19,634 nt of DNA from Anaerozeibacter sp031551775 (GTDB taxonomy: Bacteria > Bacillota > Clostridia > Christensenellales > Aristaeellaceae): assembly GCA_031551775.1 (NCBI GenBank), contig JAVBND010000065.1:1-19634 (forward strand), written 5' to 3'. Within the stretch, counting starts at the first letter, position 1; every line of letters begins with the position of its first letter. The position numbers were made by a program, and so were the translations under genes. Shown here in pieces: positions 7,540 to 14,201 of this stretch. The notes under the pieces were generated by a model that worked only from the letters and a program-made list of their open reading frames with translations, searched no databases and had not been told where the DNA came from.

Positions 7540-7839
7540 TCAATGGCTCTTTTCGACACAATAGAGCTGGAGCTTGCAACTGCTCATGTTGATAAACGCA
7601 TAGAACGCATGGGAAGCGGGATGGTTCGCGCCCGCCGTCTCGCCCTTTTGGGCATCTTCCGCCGTTTCCCACTTCACCAAGTCAACCCATGTTTCGCCAT
7701 CGCGCAGCACGTCCCAGGAAATGAACCCCTTTTGCTTCGACAAAACCTCGTTATGGCACCTTTGCGAAGCGAGCAAGAAGTCCTCCGTCGAAGCGCCCTT
7801 CTTGAGCTTGTACGAGATAAACCAAACCGCATTCGACAC
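7540..7839 (-). CDS. Small dimeric alpha/beta-barrel (ABM-like) protein
   Basis: A 99-residue protein read from GTG 7839, which has AAAGGGG about 10 nt upstream and lies 45 nt after a good -10 element. Longer in-frame starts would sit upstream of that promoter. The pattern is a beta strand (SNAVWFISYKLKKG), a helix with SQRCHNEVLSKQKGF, then strands ISWDVLRDGETWVDLVKWET, a helix EDAQKGETAGAN, and a final strand SSCKLQLYCV. This is the ferredoxin-like half-barrel of the antibiotic-biosynthesis-monooxygenase/dimeric alpha-beta-barrel superfamily. Such proteins are often of unknown or heme/quinone-related function. No catalytic claim is made. Confidence 0.75.
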   Translation of the reverse strand: MSNAVWFISYKLKKGASTEDFLLASQRCHNEVLSKQKGFISWDVLRDGETWVDLVKWETAEDAQKGETAGANHPASHAFYAFINMSSCKLQLYCVEKSH

Positions 7840-7890
7840 CGCAACACATCCCCTTTCTGTATTCAAGGCGCAAGTTTCCCGCGCTGCCTG

Positions 7891-7899
7891 ATTATACCA
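7891..7899 (-). promoter_or_regulatory. Extended -10 promoter of the ABM-like gene
   Basis: On the minus strand TGGTATAAT (TATAAT = top 7891-7896) provides a TGn extended -10. The -35 region is weak. The start site would be near 7884, giving a roughly 45-nt leader before GTG 7839. Confidence 0.55.
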
Positions 7900-8007
7900 T
7901 GAAAAGAGGGTGAAAAGCTGCCACGACGCAAACTTCCCAAGCACCCGGCTTAACCGCGCCGGAAATGCCTGGCACCGGACATCCCGATGCGGTAAATATG
8001 TCCGCGC

Positions 8008-8019
8008 GCTTGGCCAAGC
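8008..8019. repeat. 12-bp perfect palindrome upstream of the UvrC-like gene
   Basis: GCTTGGCCAAGC is a perfect palindrome about 90 nt before the UvrC-like ATG in the 266-bp divergent gap (7840-8105). It could be an operator half-site pair. No LexA-type box (CGAAC-N4-GTTCG or variant) and no clear plus-strand promoter was seen in this gap. Confidence 0.3.
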
Positions 8020-8105
8020 ACGGGTTCAATGCCGCCTTGGAAACGCACTGCGACCACAGCCAAGTGTCTCTCCTGATCCCGAAACAATGTACCGGAAGTG
8101 CCGCC

Positions 8106-9152
8106 ATGCATCGACCTGAATTGTTGGCCAAAATCAAAAACGCACCCATGCAACCCGGCTGTTATCTGTACCGGGACTGCATGGGCAACGTAATTTACAT
8201 CGGCAAAGCCAAGGTGCTGAGGAACCGCGTGCGCCAGTATTTTGCGAAGCGGCGCGAGGATGACAGTGCGAAGCTTTACAACCTCGTCCGCGTGATCGCC
8301 GATGTGGAGTATCAGGTCACGCCCACCGAGCGCGATGCGCTGATGTTGGAGTACCGGCTCATCAAGAAGTACAAGCCCTGGTTCAACTCACAGCTGGTGT
8401 CTGCGCCCAGGCAGCTGTTCCTGCGCATAGATCGCACGCCCCGCCGCCCCACGTTGACCATTGCCGAACAGACAATTGACGACGGCGCGGACTACTTCGG
8501 CTACTTCCGTGACCGGTTTGATGCTGAGGACGCCATCGATTTGTTGAATGCGGCATGGAGAACGCCGGTCTGCGGCAAGGGCTCCTTCAAGAGCGCCACC
8601 CGCCCCTGCGTTGAGCACGAAGTGGGGCGCTGCATGGCCCCATGCGGCCAAACGCTGGACGAGAGCGCCTACCGGGCGTCAATCGACGAGATCGTCCAAC
8701 TGCTGCGCGGCGAGAGGCCGGCGGCATTTTACCGCCTGGAAGCTGACATGAAGCGCCTGTCCGTCGCCATGGAATTTGAAAAGGCGGTGCTCGTCAAGGA
8801 CCAGATCGAGCGGCTCGAACGCCTTCGAAAGCGCAGCGGGTTCCTGTCCAGCTTCCCGGAAAAAGGCGATGTGCTGGTTTTCCTGCGCGCGTTCCGGGAG
8901 CGTGCGTTCTCGATGTTTCTGATCCGCGACGGCACGGCGATCGCACGCGCGGATGGCGAGGCGGCGCCCGATGAACGCGTCATCGCCCAACTGTTCGATC
9001 AGCCGCCCCTGCCCGACAGCGACTGGTTGGCCGGCTGCCTGATCGAGCTGTACGCGCAGAAACTGTTTGTCCTTCTTCCGGCCGGTGCGGAGCATTCCTT
9101 GATCCGCGACGCTTATCAGCGGTTCAATTCACGCGAATTACAAAATGACTGA
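8106..9152 (+). CDS. Short UvrC-like protein: GIY-YIG nuclease + Fe-S cysteines + UVR motif
   Basis: A 348-residue protein from ATG 8106, with GGAAGTG about 6 nt before it. Full UvrC is about 600 residues. This protein has only the N-terminal half and somewhat more. The GIY-YIG nuclease is at residues about 12-95 (PGCYLYRD, YIGKAKVLRNRVRQYF, and E82 in LEYRLIKKYKPWFN). A four-cysteine cluster C156-x11-C168-x7-C176-x3-C180 matches the spacing of the UvrC [4Fe-4S] site. A UVR motif (interaction with UvrB) is at about 207-242. The C-terminal RNase H-like nuclease and helix-hairpin-helix domains are absent; the last ~100 residues are divergent. It could make only the 3' incision, as E. coli Cho does, but differs from a bare Cho by keeping the Fe-S cysteines. 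A separate full UvrC is expected elsewhere in the genome. It is convergent with the VOC gene, 25 nt apart. Confidence 0.88.
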   Translation: MHRPELLAKIKNAPMQPGCYLYRDCMGNVIYIGKAKVLRNRVRQYFAKRREDDSAKLYNLVRVIADVEYQVTPTERDALMLEYRLIKKYKPWFNSQLVSAPRQLFLRIDRTPRRPTLTIAEQTIDDGADYFGYFRDRFDAEDAIDLLNAAWRTPVCGKGSFKSATRPCVEHEVGRCMAPCGQTLDESAYRASIDEIVQLLRGERPAAFYRLEADMKRLSVAMEFEKAVLVKDQIERLERLRKRSGFLSSFPEKGDVLVFLRAFRERAFSMFLIRDGTAIARADGEAAPDERVIAQLFDQPPLPDSDWLAGCLIELYAQKLFVLLPAGAEHSLIRDAYQRFNSRELQND

Positions 9153-9177
9153 ACATCCCAACCCATTGATCCCCGCC

Positions 9178-9594
9178 CTAGTGGTCTTCGCTGAGCAACT
9201 GCCAGATCACGCCGTACTTGTCAGTGACCATCGCATACAGCGGGCTGAAGAACGTGGTCTCCGGCTTGACGTCGTTCTCCTCGCCGCAAGCAAGCGCCGC
9301 ATACACGCGCCGCAGCTCGCCTGCGGATTTAAGCGACAGCGTGGGGCTGAGGTTGTTGCCCACCGCAAGCGGCATGCCCGTGGGCATGTCCATGAACATC
9401 ACGTTCATCCCGCCGATGGGCACGCAGGCGTACATGATCTTGTCCAGGTCAGCCTCGTTCACGGGCTCGCCCTGGCCGGGCGGCGTTTCGCGGTAGGTCA
9501 TCAGGTCCTTCACTTCCGAGCGAAACACCTCGGCATAGAACGCCACGGCCTCGCGGCAGTCGCCATCCAGATTGAAAAAAATGCTGAACTCCAT
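9178..9594 (-). CDS. VOC-superfamily protein, PhnB-like
   Basis: A 138-residue protein from ATG 9594 with GGAGG 9 nt upstream. The paired beta-alpha-beta-beta-beta modules of the vicinal-oxygen-chelate/glyoxalase fold are visible. The N-terminal signature is FFNLDGDCREAVAFYAEVF (residues 6-24), and the C-terminal YAMVTDKYGVIWQLL is typical of PhnB and 3-demethylubiquinone-methyltransferase-like proteins. These are usually small cytosolic dimers. Some members bind antibiotics or metals, but most have no assigned substrate. The gene follows the glycosyltransferase on the same strand after a 165-nt gap and has its own candidate promoter, so strict co-transcription is not required. Confidence 0.88.
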   Translation of the reverse strand: MEFSIFFNLDGDCREAVAFYAEVFRSEVKDLMTYRETPPGQGEPVNEADLDKIMYACVPIGGMNVMFMDMPTGMPLAVGNNLSPTLSLKSAGELRRVYAALACGEENDVKPETTFFSPLYAMVTDKYGVIWQLLSEDH

Positions 9595-9626
9595 GTGCTT
9601 ATTCTCCTCCGTTAAATTACACAGGT

Positions 9627-9635
9627 AGTATGCCA
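9627..9635 (-). promoter_or_regulatory. Candidate extended -10 promoter of the VOC gene
   Basis: The minus strand reads TGGCATACT (CATACT = top 9627-9632), a TGn extended -10 located 33 nt before the ATG. No good -35 is visible, so confidence is low. Confidence 0.35.
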
Positions 9636-9707
9636 CAAAATACCGACATACGCCCGTCCTGCTCCTATACCACCGCCCGCAATTTTGCTTGAGGGCTTTG
9701 TTCAGGG

Positions 9708-9719
9708 TTACCCGGGTAA
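9708..9719. repeat. 12-bp perfect palindrome between the glycosyltransferase and VOC genes
   Basis: TTACCCGGGTAA is self-complementary. It lies between the GT stop (9760) and the VOC gene start (9594), about 75 bp upstream of the candidate VOC -10 element. It has no T-tract, so it is a better candidate for a protein-binding site than for a terminator. Confidence 0.35.
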
Positions 9720-9759
9720 GCACTGCGCGCACTTCCGCGCCCGCCTTGCCGTGTTCCCC

Positions 9760-11016
9760 TCACCTTTCACCCACAATGCCCTCTATGCAGCGCACCGCCG
9801 CGCCCGTGCCGTCCTCGCACAGCAGCTTGCCGCGGATGCGCCGCGCGCGCTCGACGCGCGCCGCGCTTTGCATCTCGCAAAACGCCCGCGCCAACCGCTC
9901 GGGGCCGAGCTCGCTTTCGCGGATGGGCGGCGGCGCGTAACCCAGCCTGTGCATGCGGTGCGCCCAGAACGGCTGATCCACCGCGAACGGCACGATCTGC
10001 TGCGGCACGCCGGAGCGCAGCGCCTCGGCCAGCGTGCCGACGCCGCCGTGGTGCAGGATGCCCTTTGAGCGCGGGAACAGCAACGCGTGGGGCGCGGCGG
10101 GTGCACACAGAATGCGCGCGCTTGAAGGCATATCAATTTGCGCGTTCCCGGCGAGCAGCACCGCGCGGTTGCCCGTCTCCCGCAGCGCGCCGTCCAGCAT
10201 CTCCACGAACGCGCGCGGGCCGTGCAGCGGCATGCTGCCAAACGATACCGCGATGGGCGCATCGCCCGCCTGAAGAAACGCCTCAATCGTCGGATCAAGC
10301 GCTTCGCCCGCCGAATCCAGATAGAAAAACCCTGGCAGATACACCCGCCCGTTCCAGCTGGTCACGTCCTCAAGCAGCGCCGGACTCACCGGACACAGGA
10401 TCGGGATGGGCTTGCCGTTGATCTCATACGCATACGCGCCCGCCTTGCGTGCGGGCAAACCCCTGGAAGCGCGCCAGGCGTTGATCTCCTTGATGCTTGC
10501 GGCATCCGCCTTGGCCATCGGCGCGTAGCTCAGCCGGTTCAGCGCCGCGCCAAAGTTCTTGGTGGGCGCGATGGCCATGTTCGGGAACTCACTCACCGGG
10601 TACGTGATCGGCACCGGCGGCACGCTGACGCACGGAATGCCCAGCGCATGAGCCATGTCGGGCGCGGCCAGCGCCTTGGGGTGGTACAGGATCACATCCG
10701 CGCCCTGGCTCGCCGCCCAAAAATCGTCCAGGCTGCGCCGGAACGCCGGGTTCACCACCTCGCGCGCGTAGCGCATGGCGCGCAGCGGGTGCTTCATGCC
10801 GCCCCGCATCACTTCGCGCCCTTCTTCTGTGCCCAGCATCGCCATCAGGTCGGACGAAGCGCGGCGGAACTCCACGCCGCCTTGGTCCACCAGCGAGCGA
10901 AAGCTCTCGCCCGTGCAGATCACCGCGCTGTGCCCCTCGCACACCAACCGCCGCGCCAGCGCCACATAGGGCTGTACATCGCCCCGGGTACCCAGCGTGT
11001 GTATGCTCACGCGCAC
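9760..11016 (-). CDS. GT1/MGT-type glycosyltransferase (sterol-glucosyltransferase-like)
   Basis: A 418-residue GT-B enzyme. GTG 11016 is chosen because GGGGAGG lies 8 nt upstream and a near-consensus promoter ends near 11062; the upstream in-frame ATG 11121 would precede that promoter. The acceptor-side Rossmann domain opens with TLGTRGDVQPYVALARRL (residues about 7-24), the signature shared by sterol 3-beta-glucosyltransferases and macrolide/antibiotic glycosyltransferases. The C-terminal sugar-nucleotide domain carries HHGGVGTLAEALRSGVPQ at about 322-339 and PFAVDQPFWA just after, which supply the nucleotide-sugar binding residues. It transfers a hexose from an NDP-sugar to a lipid, sterol-like or macrolide acceptor, which cannot be specified. 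Detoxification of an antibiotic or modification of a membrane lipid are both possible. No biosynthetic cluster surrounds it. Confidence 0.9.
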   Translation of the reverse strand: MRVSIHTLGTRGDVQPYVALARRLVCEGHSAVICTGESFRSLVDQGGVEFRRASSDLMAMLGTEEGREVMRGGMKHPLRAMRYAREVVNPAFRRSLDDFWAASQGADVILYHPKALAAPDMAHALGIPCVSVPPVPITYPVSEFPNMAIAPTKNFGAALNRLSYAPMAKADAASIKEINAWRASRGLPARKAGAYAYEINGKPIPILCPVSPALLEDVTSWNGRVYLPGFFYLDSAGEALDPTIEAFLQAGDAPIAVSFGSMPLHGPRAFVEMLDGALRETGNRAVLLAGNAQIDMPSSARILCAPAAPHALLFPRSKGILHHGGVGTLAEALRSGVPQQIVPFAVDQPFWAHRMHRLGYAPPPIRESELGPERLARAFCEMQSAARVERARRIRGKLLCEDGTGAAVRCIEGIVGER

Positions 11017-11061
11017 GCCTTTCGCCTCCCCTGTTTTGAACGATCCCGGCTTCTTGCGTTC

Positions 11062-11090
11062 ATCATATGCCCGCCTGGATGCATTGTCAA
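11062..11090 (-). promoter_or_regulatory. SigA promoter of the glycosyltransferase gene
   Basis: On the minus strand TTGACA (top 11085-11090) and TATGAT (top 11062-11067) are 17 bp apart. The start site near 11055 gives a leader of about 40 nt to GTG 11016. Confidence 0.85.
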
Positions 11091-11189
11091 GAAGGGCCTT
11101 GGCACCTGCTGGTTTGGGCACTACAAGCTCAGCGGGTTAGGCCGCTATGTCCCGAACATTTCCTCCCCAGAACAAATCAGGCAGGACGG

Positions 11190-11468
11190 TCATCCATCCC
11201 GCTCAACGCTCAGCAACTCGGCATCCGCGTGATCCTCCAGATAGCGGATCACATCCTCCAGCATTTCGCGGGCGTGACCCGCCTCGCCGGACACAACCGC
11301 CACGCCGACGGTCAGCAGTTGGTGTTTATCCTGTGAGTCCACTTCCGCGATGGAGGCATTGAACTTGCGCCGCGCCCCGTCGATCAGGCCGCGCGACACC
11401 ATGCGCTTCTCCTTCAGCGAATGCGCGTGCGCGATGTGAAACCGCAGCCGCGCGGATTGTACGGTCAT
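11190..11468 (-). CDS. DUF503 family protein (YlxP-like)
   Basis: A 92-residue protein starting MTVQSARLRFHIAHAHSLKE, from ATG 11468 with AGGA about 9 nt upstream; a TTG two codons earlier is less likely. The SLKEKRM segment and LLTVGVAVVSGEAGHA are diagnostic of DUF503. The B. subtilis member YlxP is encoded beside rbfA in the nusA-infB operon and is linked to ribosome function. Here the gene is away from that cluster, between the nitroreductase and glycosyltransferase genes. No promoter was confidently identified in the 127-nt gap after the nitroreductase stop, so it may be read through from that gene. Confidence 0.9.
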   Translation of the reverse strand: MTVQSARLRFHIAHAHSLKEKRMVSRGLIDGARRKFNASIAEVDSQDKHQLLTVGVAVVSGEAGHAREMLEDVIRYLEDHADAELLSVERDG

Positions 11469-11595
11469 CGGCAATCATCCTTTCTGCGCAACCACCGTGT
11501 TCGCGATCAAGTCATGCGCTGCGCGGTGGCCCTCGCGAAACCAGAAACCCGCTTCTTTAGCGCCGCCCCCGCCCCGACTGTTCCGGCCGCATCCC

Positions 11596-12327
11596 TTATC
11601 CGCATACCCTGCCCACGCAAGCATACCCATCCACCCGCGGCGCATTGGGCTGAGCGCCGGGTTCAAACGCAAACGTTCGCCCAGCGCGCTCGCCGGCAAG
11701 CCACAGATGACAAAGCGCAATCCCCATGTCGATCTGGTTCATGGCCTCATACATGACGGCCTTGAGCGCGCCCAGTTTTTGCCGGTACACGTACATGCCT
11801 TCCTCAGCGCAGGCGAAATACCACGGCTGGCTGTTGGTTGCCGACGGAGCCAGCCGCGCCGCCTCCAACCGCTCGTCCTGTCCCGAAGAGATTTCGGACA
11901 GCGGTTTGCGGCTGAACTCGGATGCATCCGCGCGGTATGGATCGCCTTGCGCCGCGCCAAGCGCCAGCATGATCACAAAGTGAAGCCCGTCCTTCGCGGG
12001 CTCAACCGCTTTCGCCATGCCAAGCCAACAACTGCTAAGCCCCAAGGAGGCCGCAAACAGGTCCGCCTGTTGCAGCAAAAAACCGGCGTTGGTCAAGTAC
12101 CCATCCGCTTTCTCGGAGTAGATCAGCAGATAGTGCGGCGCCTTGGCCGACACCATCCCCTTGACCTCGGACGCGTTCACCAAGTCGATCCGCGTGCGAA
12201 TATTGGGGAACAAGGGTTTTGCGTCCTTCACAAACGCCTGAATCTGCGACAACTGCCGTGGCGGCAACGCCTGCTGTTGGTACTTGCGCGTCGATTTGCG
12301 CACAAAGATGCTGTCATACAACGTCAT
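11596..12327 (-). CDS. Nitroreductase-family flavoprotein
   Basis: A 243-residue FMN-dependent oxidoreductase (putative TM1586-type nitroreductase). ATG 12327 has GGAGG 8-9 nt upstream. The N-terminal FMN-phosphate motif is VRKSTRKY (residues 9-16). The central LGLSSCWLGM (95-104) is the usual strand near the flavin. A second helix-strand segment has RLAPSATNSQPWYF (158-171), the conserved FMN-contacting NSQPW. This internal duplication of the flavin-contacting halves in one chain is typical of the subfamily. It ends RVDGYACVGRVCG, matching a terminal strand. The physiological electron acceptor cannot be inferred. Confidence 0.88.
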   Translation of the reverse strand: MTLYDSIFVRKSTRKYQQQALPPRQLSQIQAFVKDAKPLFPNIRTRIDLVNASEVKGMVSAKAPHYLLIYSEKADGYLTNAGFLLQQADLFAASLGLSSCWLGMAKAVEPAKDGLHFVIMLALGAAQGDPYRADASEFSRKPLSEISSGQDERLEAARLAPSATNSQPWYFACAEEGMYVYRQKLGALKAVMYEAMNQIDMGIALCHLWLAGERAGRTFAFEPGAQPNAPRVDGYACVGRVCG

Positions 12328-12355
12328 GGCCGAACCTCCAAATCACAATGAAATG

Positions 12356-12398
12356 GTCCCCTCAGCCCCCGCGACCGACGCGCCTCCCCTTAAGGGAC
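12356..12398. repeat. Possible REP-like palindromic element
   Basis: A 43-bp GC-rich stretch is bounded by GTCCCCT and AAGGGAC (6 of 7 complementary) and contains CCCCTTAAGGG. Its make-up (CCCCTCAG... CTCCCCTTAAGGG) recalls short intergenic repeats common in clostridial genomes. It lies in the leader of the nitroreductase gene. Only one copy is in this window, so repeat status is inferred. Confidence 0.35.
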
Positions 12399-12432
12399 AC
12401 CCGCACGGGCAGCGCATTTTCCCAGCGCCTGT

Positions 12433-12441
12433 ATTATACCA
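12433..12441 (-). promoter_or_regulatory. Extended -10 promoter of the nitroreductase gene
   Basis: The minus strand reads TGGTATAAT (TATAAT = top 12433-12438). The -35 is poor, but the TGn extension compensates. The transcript would carry a leader of about 100 nt that includes the REP-like element. Confidence 0.6.
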
Positions 12442-12522
12442 CAGCGCAAGGCCGACGAACAGCCCGCAATCCGCGATCCCCTGCCGCTCGCGCTTGTCCA
12501 AAGATATTAACATGCGCTTCGC

Positions 12523-12574
12523 TTGACATTCGCCGCATTATTCAGTATATTAGAAATATCTTAATTTCGAATAT
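12523..12574 (+). promoter_or_regulatory. SigA promoter with ArsR-type operator (ferredoxin-rhodanese operon)
   Basis: TTGACA (12523-12528) and TATATT (12546-12551) are 17 bp apart. An inverted repeat ATATTAGAAAT (12547-12557) / ATTTCGAATAT (12564-12574), matching at 10 of 11 positions with a 6-bp spacer, covers the -10 element and the expected start site. AT-rich inverted repeats in this position are typical operators of ArsR-family repressors, and such a repressor is encoded as the third gene of the operon. Confidence 0.85.
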
Positions 12575-12586
12575 TGAGGTGGATTT

Positions 12587-12787
12587 ATGCGGAAACTGGC
12601 CTGCATCGGCAGGGAATGCGTGGCGTGCGGCGCGTGCGCGAAGGCGTGCCCGCTGAAAGCGGTGGCGATCGATCGGGGATTGATCGCGGTGGTGGACGCG
12701 GCAAGGTGCGCAGGCTGCGGCAAGTGCGCTCTGGCGTGCCCGGCGGGCGTGATCGAGATCTTGGCGCGGGAGGAAGCTGGCGCATGA
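12587..12787 (+). CDS. 2[4Fe-4S] ferredoxin-like protein
   Basis: A 66-residue protein from ATG 12587 after GAGGTGG. Two classical motifs are present: C11-x2-C14-x2-C17-x3-C21-P and C41-x2-C44-x2-C47-x3-C51-P, for two [4Fe-4S] clusters, plus an extra Cys6. It is a low-potential cytosolic electron carrier. It is the first gene of the operon, and its stop overlaps the ATG of the membrane Fe-S gene (ATGA), which implies translational coupling and physical partnership: the ferredoxin probably passes electrons to or from the membrane protein. Confidence 0.92.
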   Translation: MRKLACIGRECVACGACAKACPLKAVAIDRGLIAVVDAARCAGCGKCALACPAGVIEILAREEAGA

Positions 12788-13389
12788 AGAAACGATGGTA
12801 CGACTACCTGTGGGTCTTCTCCTCGGTCTATCTGCTGTTGGGGCTGATCAACATCGGCTTTGCGTGGCTGGGGCTTTTGTGCTTTCTGATTCCGCTGGGC
12901 ATGGCGATCTTCGGAGGCGGCAAGGCGTACTGCAACCGCTACTGCGGGCGCGGCCAGCTGTTTCAATTGACCGGCGGGCGGCTGGGGCTGTCGCGCAACG
13001 TGGCGCCGCCCCGGTTCCTGCGCTCCGCCTGGTTCCGGTACGGCTTTCTGGCGTTCTTCATGACCATGTTCGCGCTGATGATCATTCAGACCGTACAGGT
13101 GTTTCTGGGCGCTTCCGATCTCAGGCAAGCCGTAACGCTGCTGTGGGCGTTCACTCTGCCCTGGCAGTGGGCGGACTGGCCCGTTGCCGCGCCCTGGGTG
13201 CGCCAGTTCGGCTACGGGTTTTACTCGGTGATGCTGACCTCCACGGCGCTGGGCCTGGTCACAATGGCGCTGTTCAAGCCGCGCAGCTGGTGCGTCTACT
13301 GTCCCATGGGCACGATGACCCAGGGCATCTGCAAACTGAAGGAGGGCAGCCCATGGAAGCGCGGGCAAAGCAAATCGCCGAGCTGCTGA
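12784..13389 (+). CDS. NapH-like membrane Fe-S protein
   Basis: A 201-residue integral membrane protein from ATG 12784, with GGGAGGAAG upstream. Hydrophobic segments lie at about residues 8-43 (probably two passes), 85-108 and 145-164, with a shorter one near 115-130. Cysteines occur in two NapH/NosR-style motifs on the same membrane side: C50NRYC54GRG, in which the usual CP proline is Gly, and C170VYC173PMG followed by C183. These are polyferredoxin-like cluster sites of Fer4_5-type proteins, which relay electrons across or along the membrane. The 3' end overlaps the ArsR gene by 37 nt. With the adjacent ferredoxin and rhodanese it suggests a membrane electron path for a sulfur compound; the actual substrate is unknown. 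Confidence 0.85.
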   Translation: MKKRWYDYLWVFSSVYLLLGLINIGFAWLGLLCFLIPLGMAIFGGGKAYCNRYCGRGQLFQLTGGRLGLSRNVAPPRFLRSAWFRYGFLAFFMTMFALMIIQTVQVFLGASDLRQAVTLLWAFTLPWQWADWPVAAPWVRQFGYGFYSVMLTSTALGLVTMALFKPRSWCVYCPMGTMTQGICKLKEGSPWKRGQSKSPSC

Positions 13390-13649
13390 AGGTGCTGGCG
13401 AACGAGAACCGGCTGATGATCTTCTGCGCGCTGATGGATTCTCCCATGACCGTAGGCGAGATCGGAAAGAAGGTGGCGAACATCACCCAATCCGCGCTGT
13501 CGCAGCACCTGGGGCTGCTCAAGGCGCACGGCATCCTGAAGGATCAAAAAACCGGCCAGTCGGTCACCTACTCCATCGCGGATCACCGCGTAGAGGAGAT
13601 CATTCATGTACTAAAGAAGCATTACTGTGATCAGGAGGAGAGAACATGA
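13353..13649 (+). CDS. ArsR/SmtB-family repressor, SqrR/BigR/YgaV-like (two-cysteine)
   Basis: A 98-residue winged-helix repressor from ATG 13353 with AAGGAGGGC upstream. The N-terminus MEARAKQIAELLKVLANENR leads to the recognition region ITQSALSQHLGLLKAHGIL (residues 44-62) and the wing GQSVTYSIAD. It lacks the ELCVC metal site of ArsR/CadC. It has just two cysteines, C25 (LMIFCAL) and C92 (KKHYC), the placement used by SqrR/BigR/YgaV persulfide sensors, which form an inter-helix tetrasulfide that releases DNA. The gene overlaps the upstream membrane Fe-S gene by 37 nt and the downstream rhodanese start by 4 nt. It probably binds the inverted repeat at 12547-12574 and represses its own operon until sulfide or persulfide rises. 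The sensing chemistry is inferred from cysteine placement and context. Confidence 0.88.
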   Translation: MEARAKQIAELLKVLANENRLMIFCALMDSPMTVGEIGKKVANITQSALSQHLGLLKAHGILKDQKTGQSVTYSIADHRVEEIIHVLKKHYCDQEERT

Positions 13650-14056
13650 AAAAGCCAATGTGCCTGTTGGCCGCGCTGCTGATGCTGGGCCAGACCGCCT
13701 GCGCTATTGAATCTCCCGTTCGACCTGAGTACAAGAAGATCACCGCCGAGGAGGCGAAGGCGATCCTGGACGGCGAGGCACCCTACCTCCTGCTGGACGT
13801 GCGCACCGACGAGGAATTCGAGGCCGGGCGCATCGGCGGCGCCATCCTGATCCCCGATTACGAGCTCGCGGAGCGCGCGGAGGCGGAACTACCCGACAAA
13901 GACGCGCTGATCCTGATCTACTGCCGCAGCGGCCGGCGAAGCGCCAACGCCGCCAGGGAACTGATCGGCATGGGCTACACAAACGCGCTGGACTTTGGCG
14001 GGATCATCGACTGGCCCTACGAAACGGTCAGCGGCCCGGCGGCCACGGCGCGATGA
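13646..14056 (+). CDS. Exported rhodanese-domain sulfurtransferase
   Basis: A 136-residue protein from ATG 13646, with AGGAGGAGA upstream and a 4-nt overlap with the repressor gene. Residues 1-20 form a signal peptide (MKKPMCLLAALLMLGQTACA). C19 could be a lipidation site, but the -3 residue is Gln rather than Leu, so the lipobox is imperfect; cleavage after ACA is the alternative. A single rhodanese domain follows, with LLLDVRTDEEFEAGRIGGA (48-66) and the active loop C93-RSGRRS (93-99), whose cysteine carries the persulfide. It acts at the outer face of the membrane, probably accepting or delivering sulfane sulfur for the ferredoxin/membrane Fe-S pair. It is the last gene of the operon, followed by the hairpin at 14105-14138. 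Confidence 0.9.
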   Translation: MKKPMCLLAALLMLGQTACAIESPVRPEYKKITAEEAKAILDGEAPYLLLDVRTDEEFEAGRIGGAILIPDYELAERAEAELPDKDALILIYCRSGRRSANAARELIGMGYTNALDFGGIIDWPYETVSGPAATAR

Positions 14057-14104
14057 GGGCGTGATCCTAGATAGAAGCGCGGCTTTGTTAACCGAAAAGA
14101 AATA

Positions 14105-14138
14105 GCGCCACCCGCGTCATGAAAGACGCGGGTGGCGC
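14105..14138 (-). terminator. Strong hairpin terminator between convergent genes
   Basis: GCGCCACCCGCGTC (14105-14118) pairs perfectly with 14125-14138, a 14-bp GC-rich stem with a 6-nt loop. On the minus strand it is followed by TATTTCTTTTC, so it fits a Rho-independent terminator of the giant repeat gene (stop at 14202). On the plus strand no U-tract follows, so for the rhodanese operon it may act only partially. Confidence 0.75.
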
Positions 14139-14201
14139 GGCAATCTGCCTGTACTTGGCATTCGCGAACCTGTCGGCAAGGGCGCGGATGCGTTCATCGC
14201 A

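Noticed and set aside
11475..11720. Minus-strand frame between nitroreductase and DUF503 ending HDLIANTVVAQKG
   Set aside because: It mostly overlaps the end of the nitroreductase gene in another frame, has no ribosome binding site, and the nitroreductase already ends with a typical terminal strand, so a frameshift is not needed.
12550..13368. 272-codon minus-strand frame opposite the ferredoxin/membrane Fe-S genes
   Set aside because: It is antisense to three genes with clear motifs and promoter; the composition is His/Gln/Arg-rich shadow.
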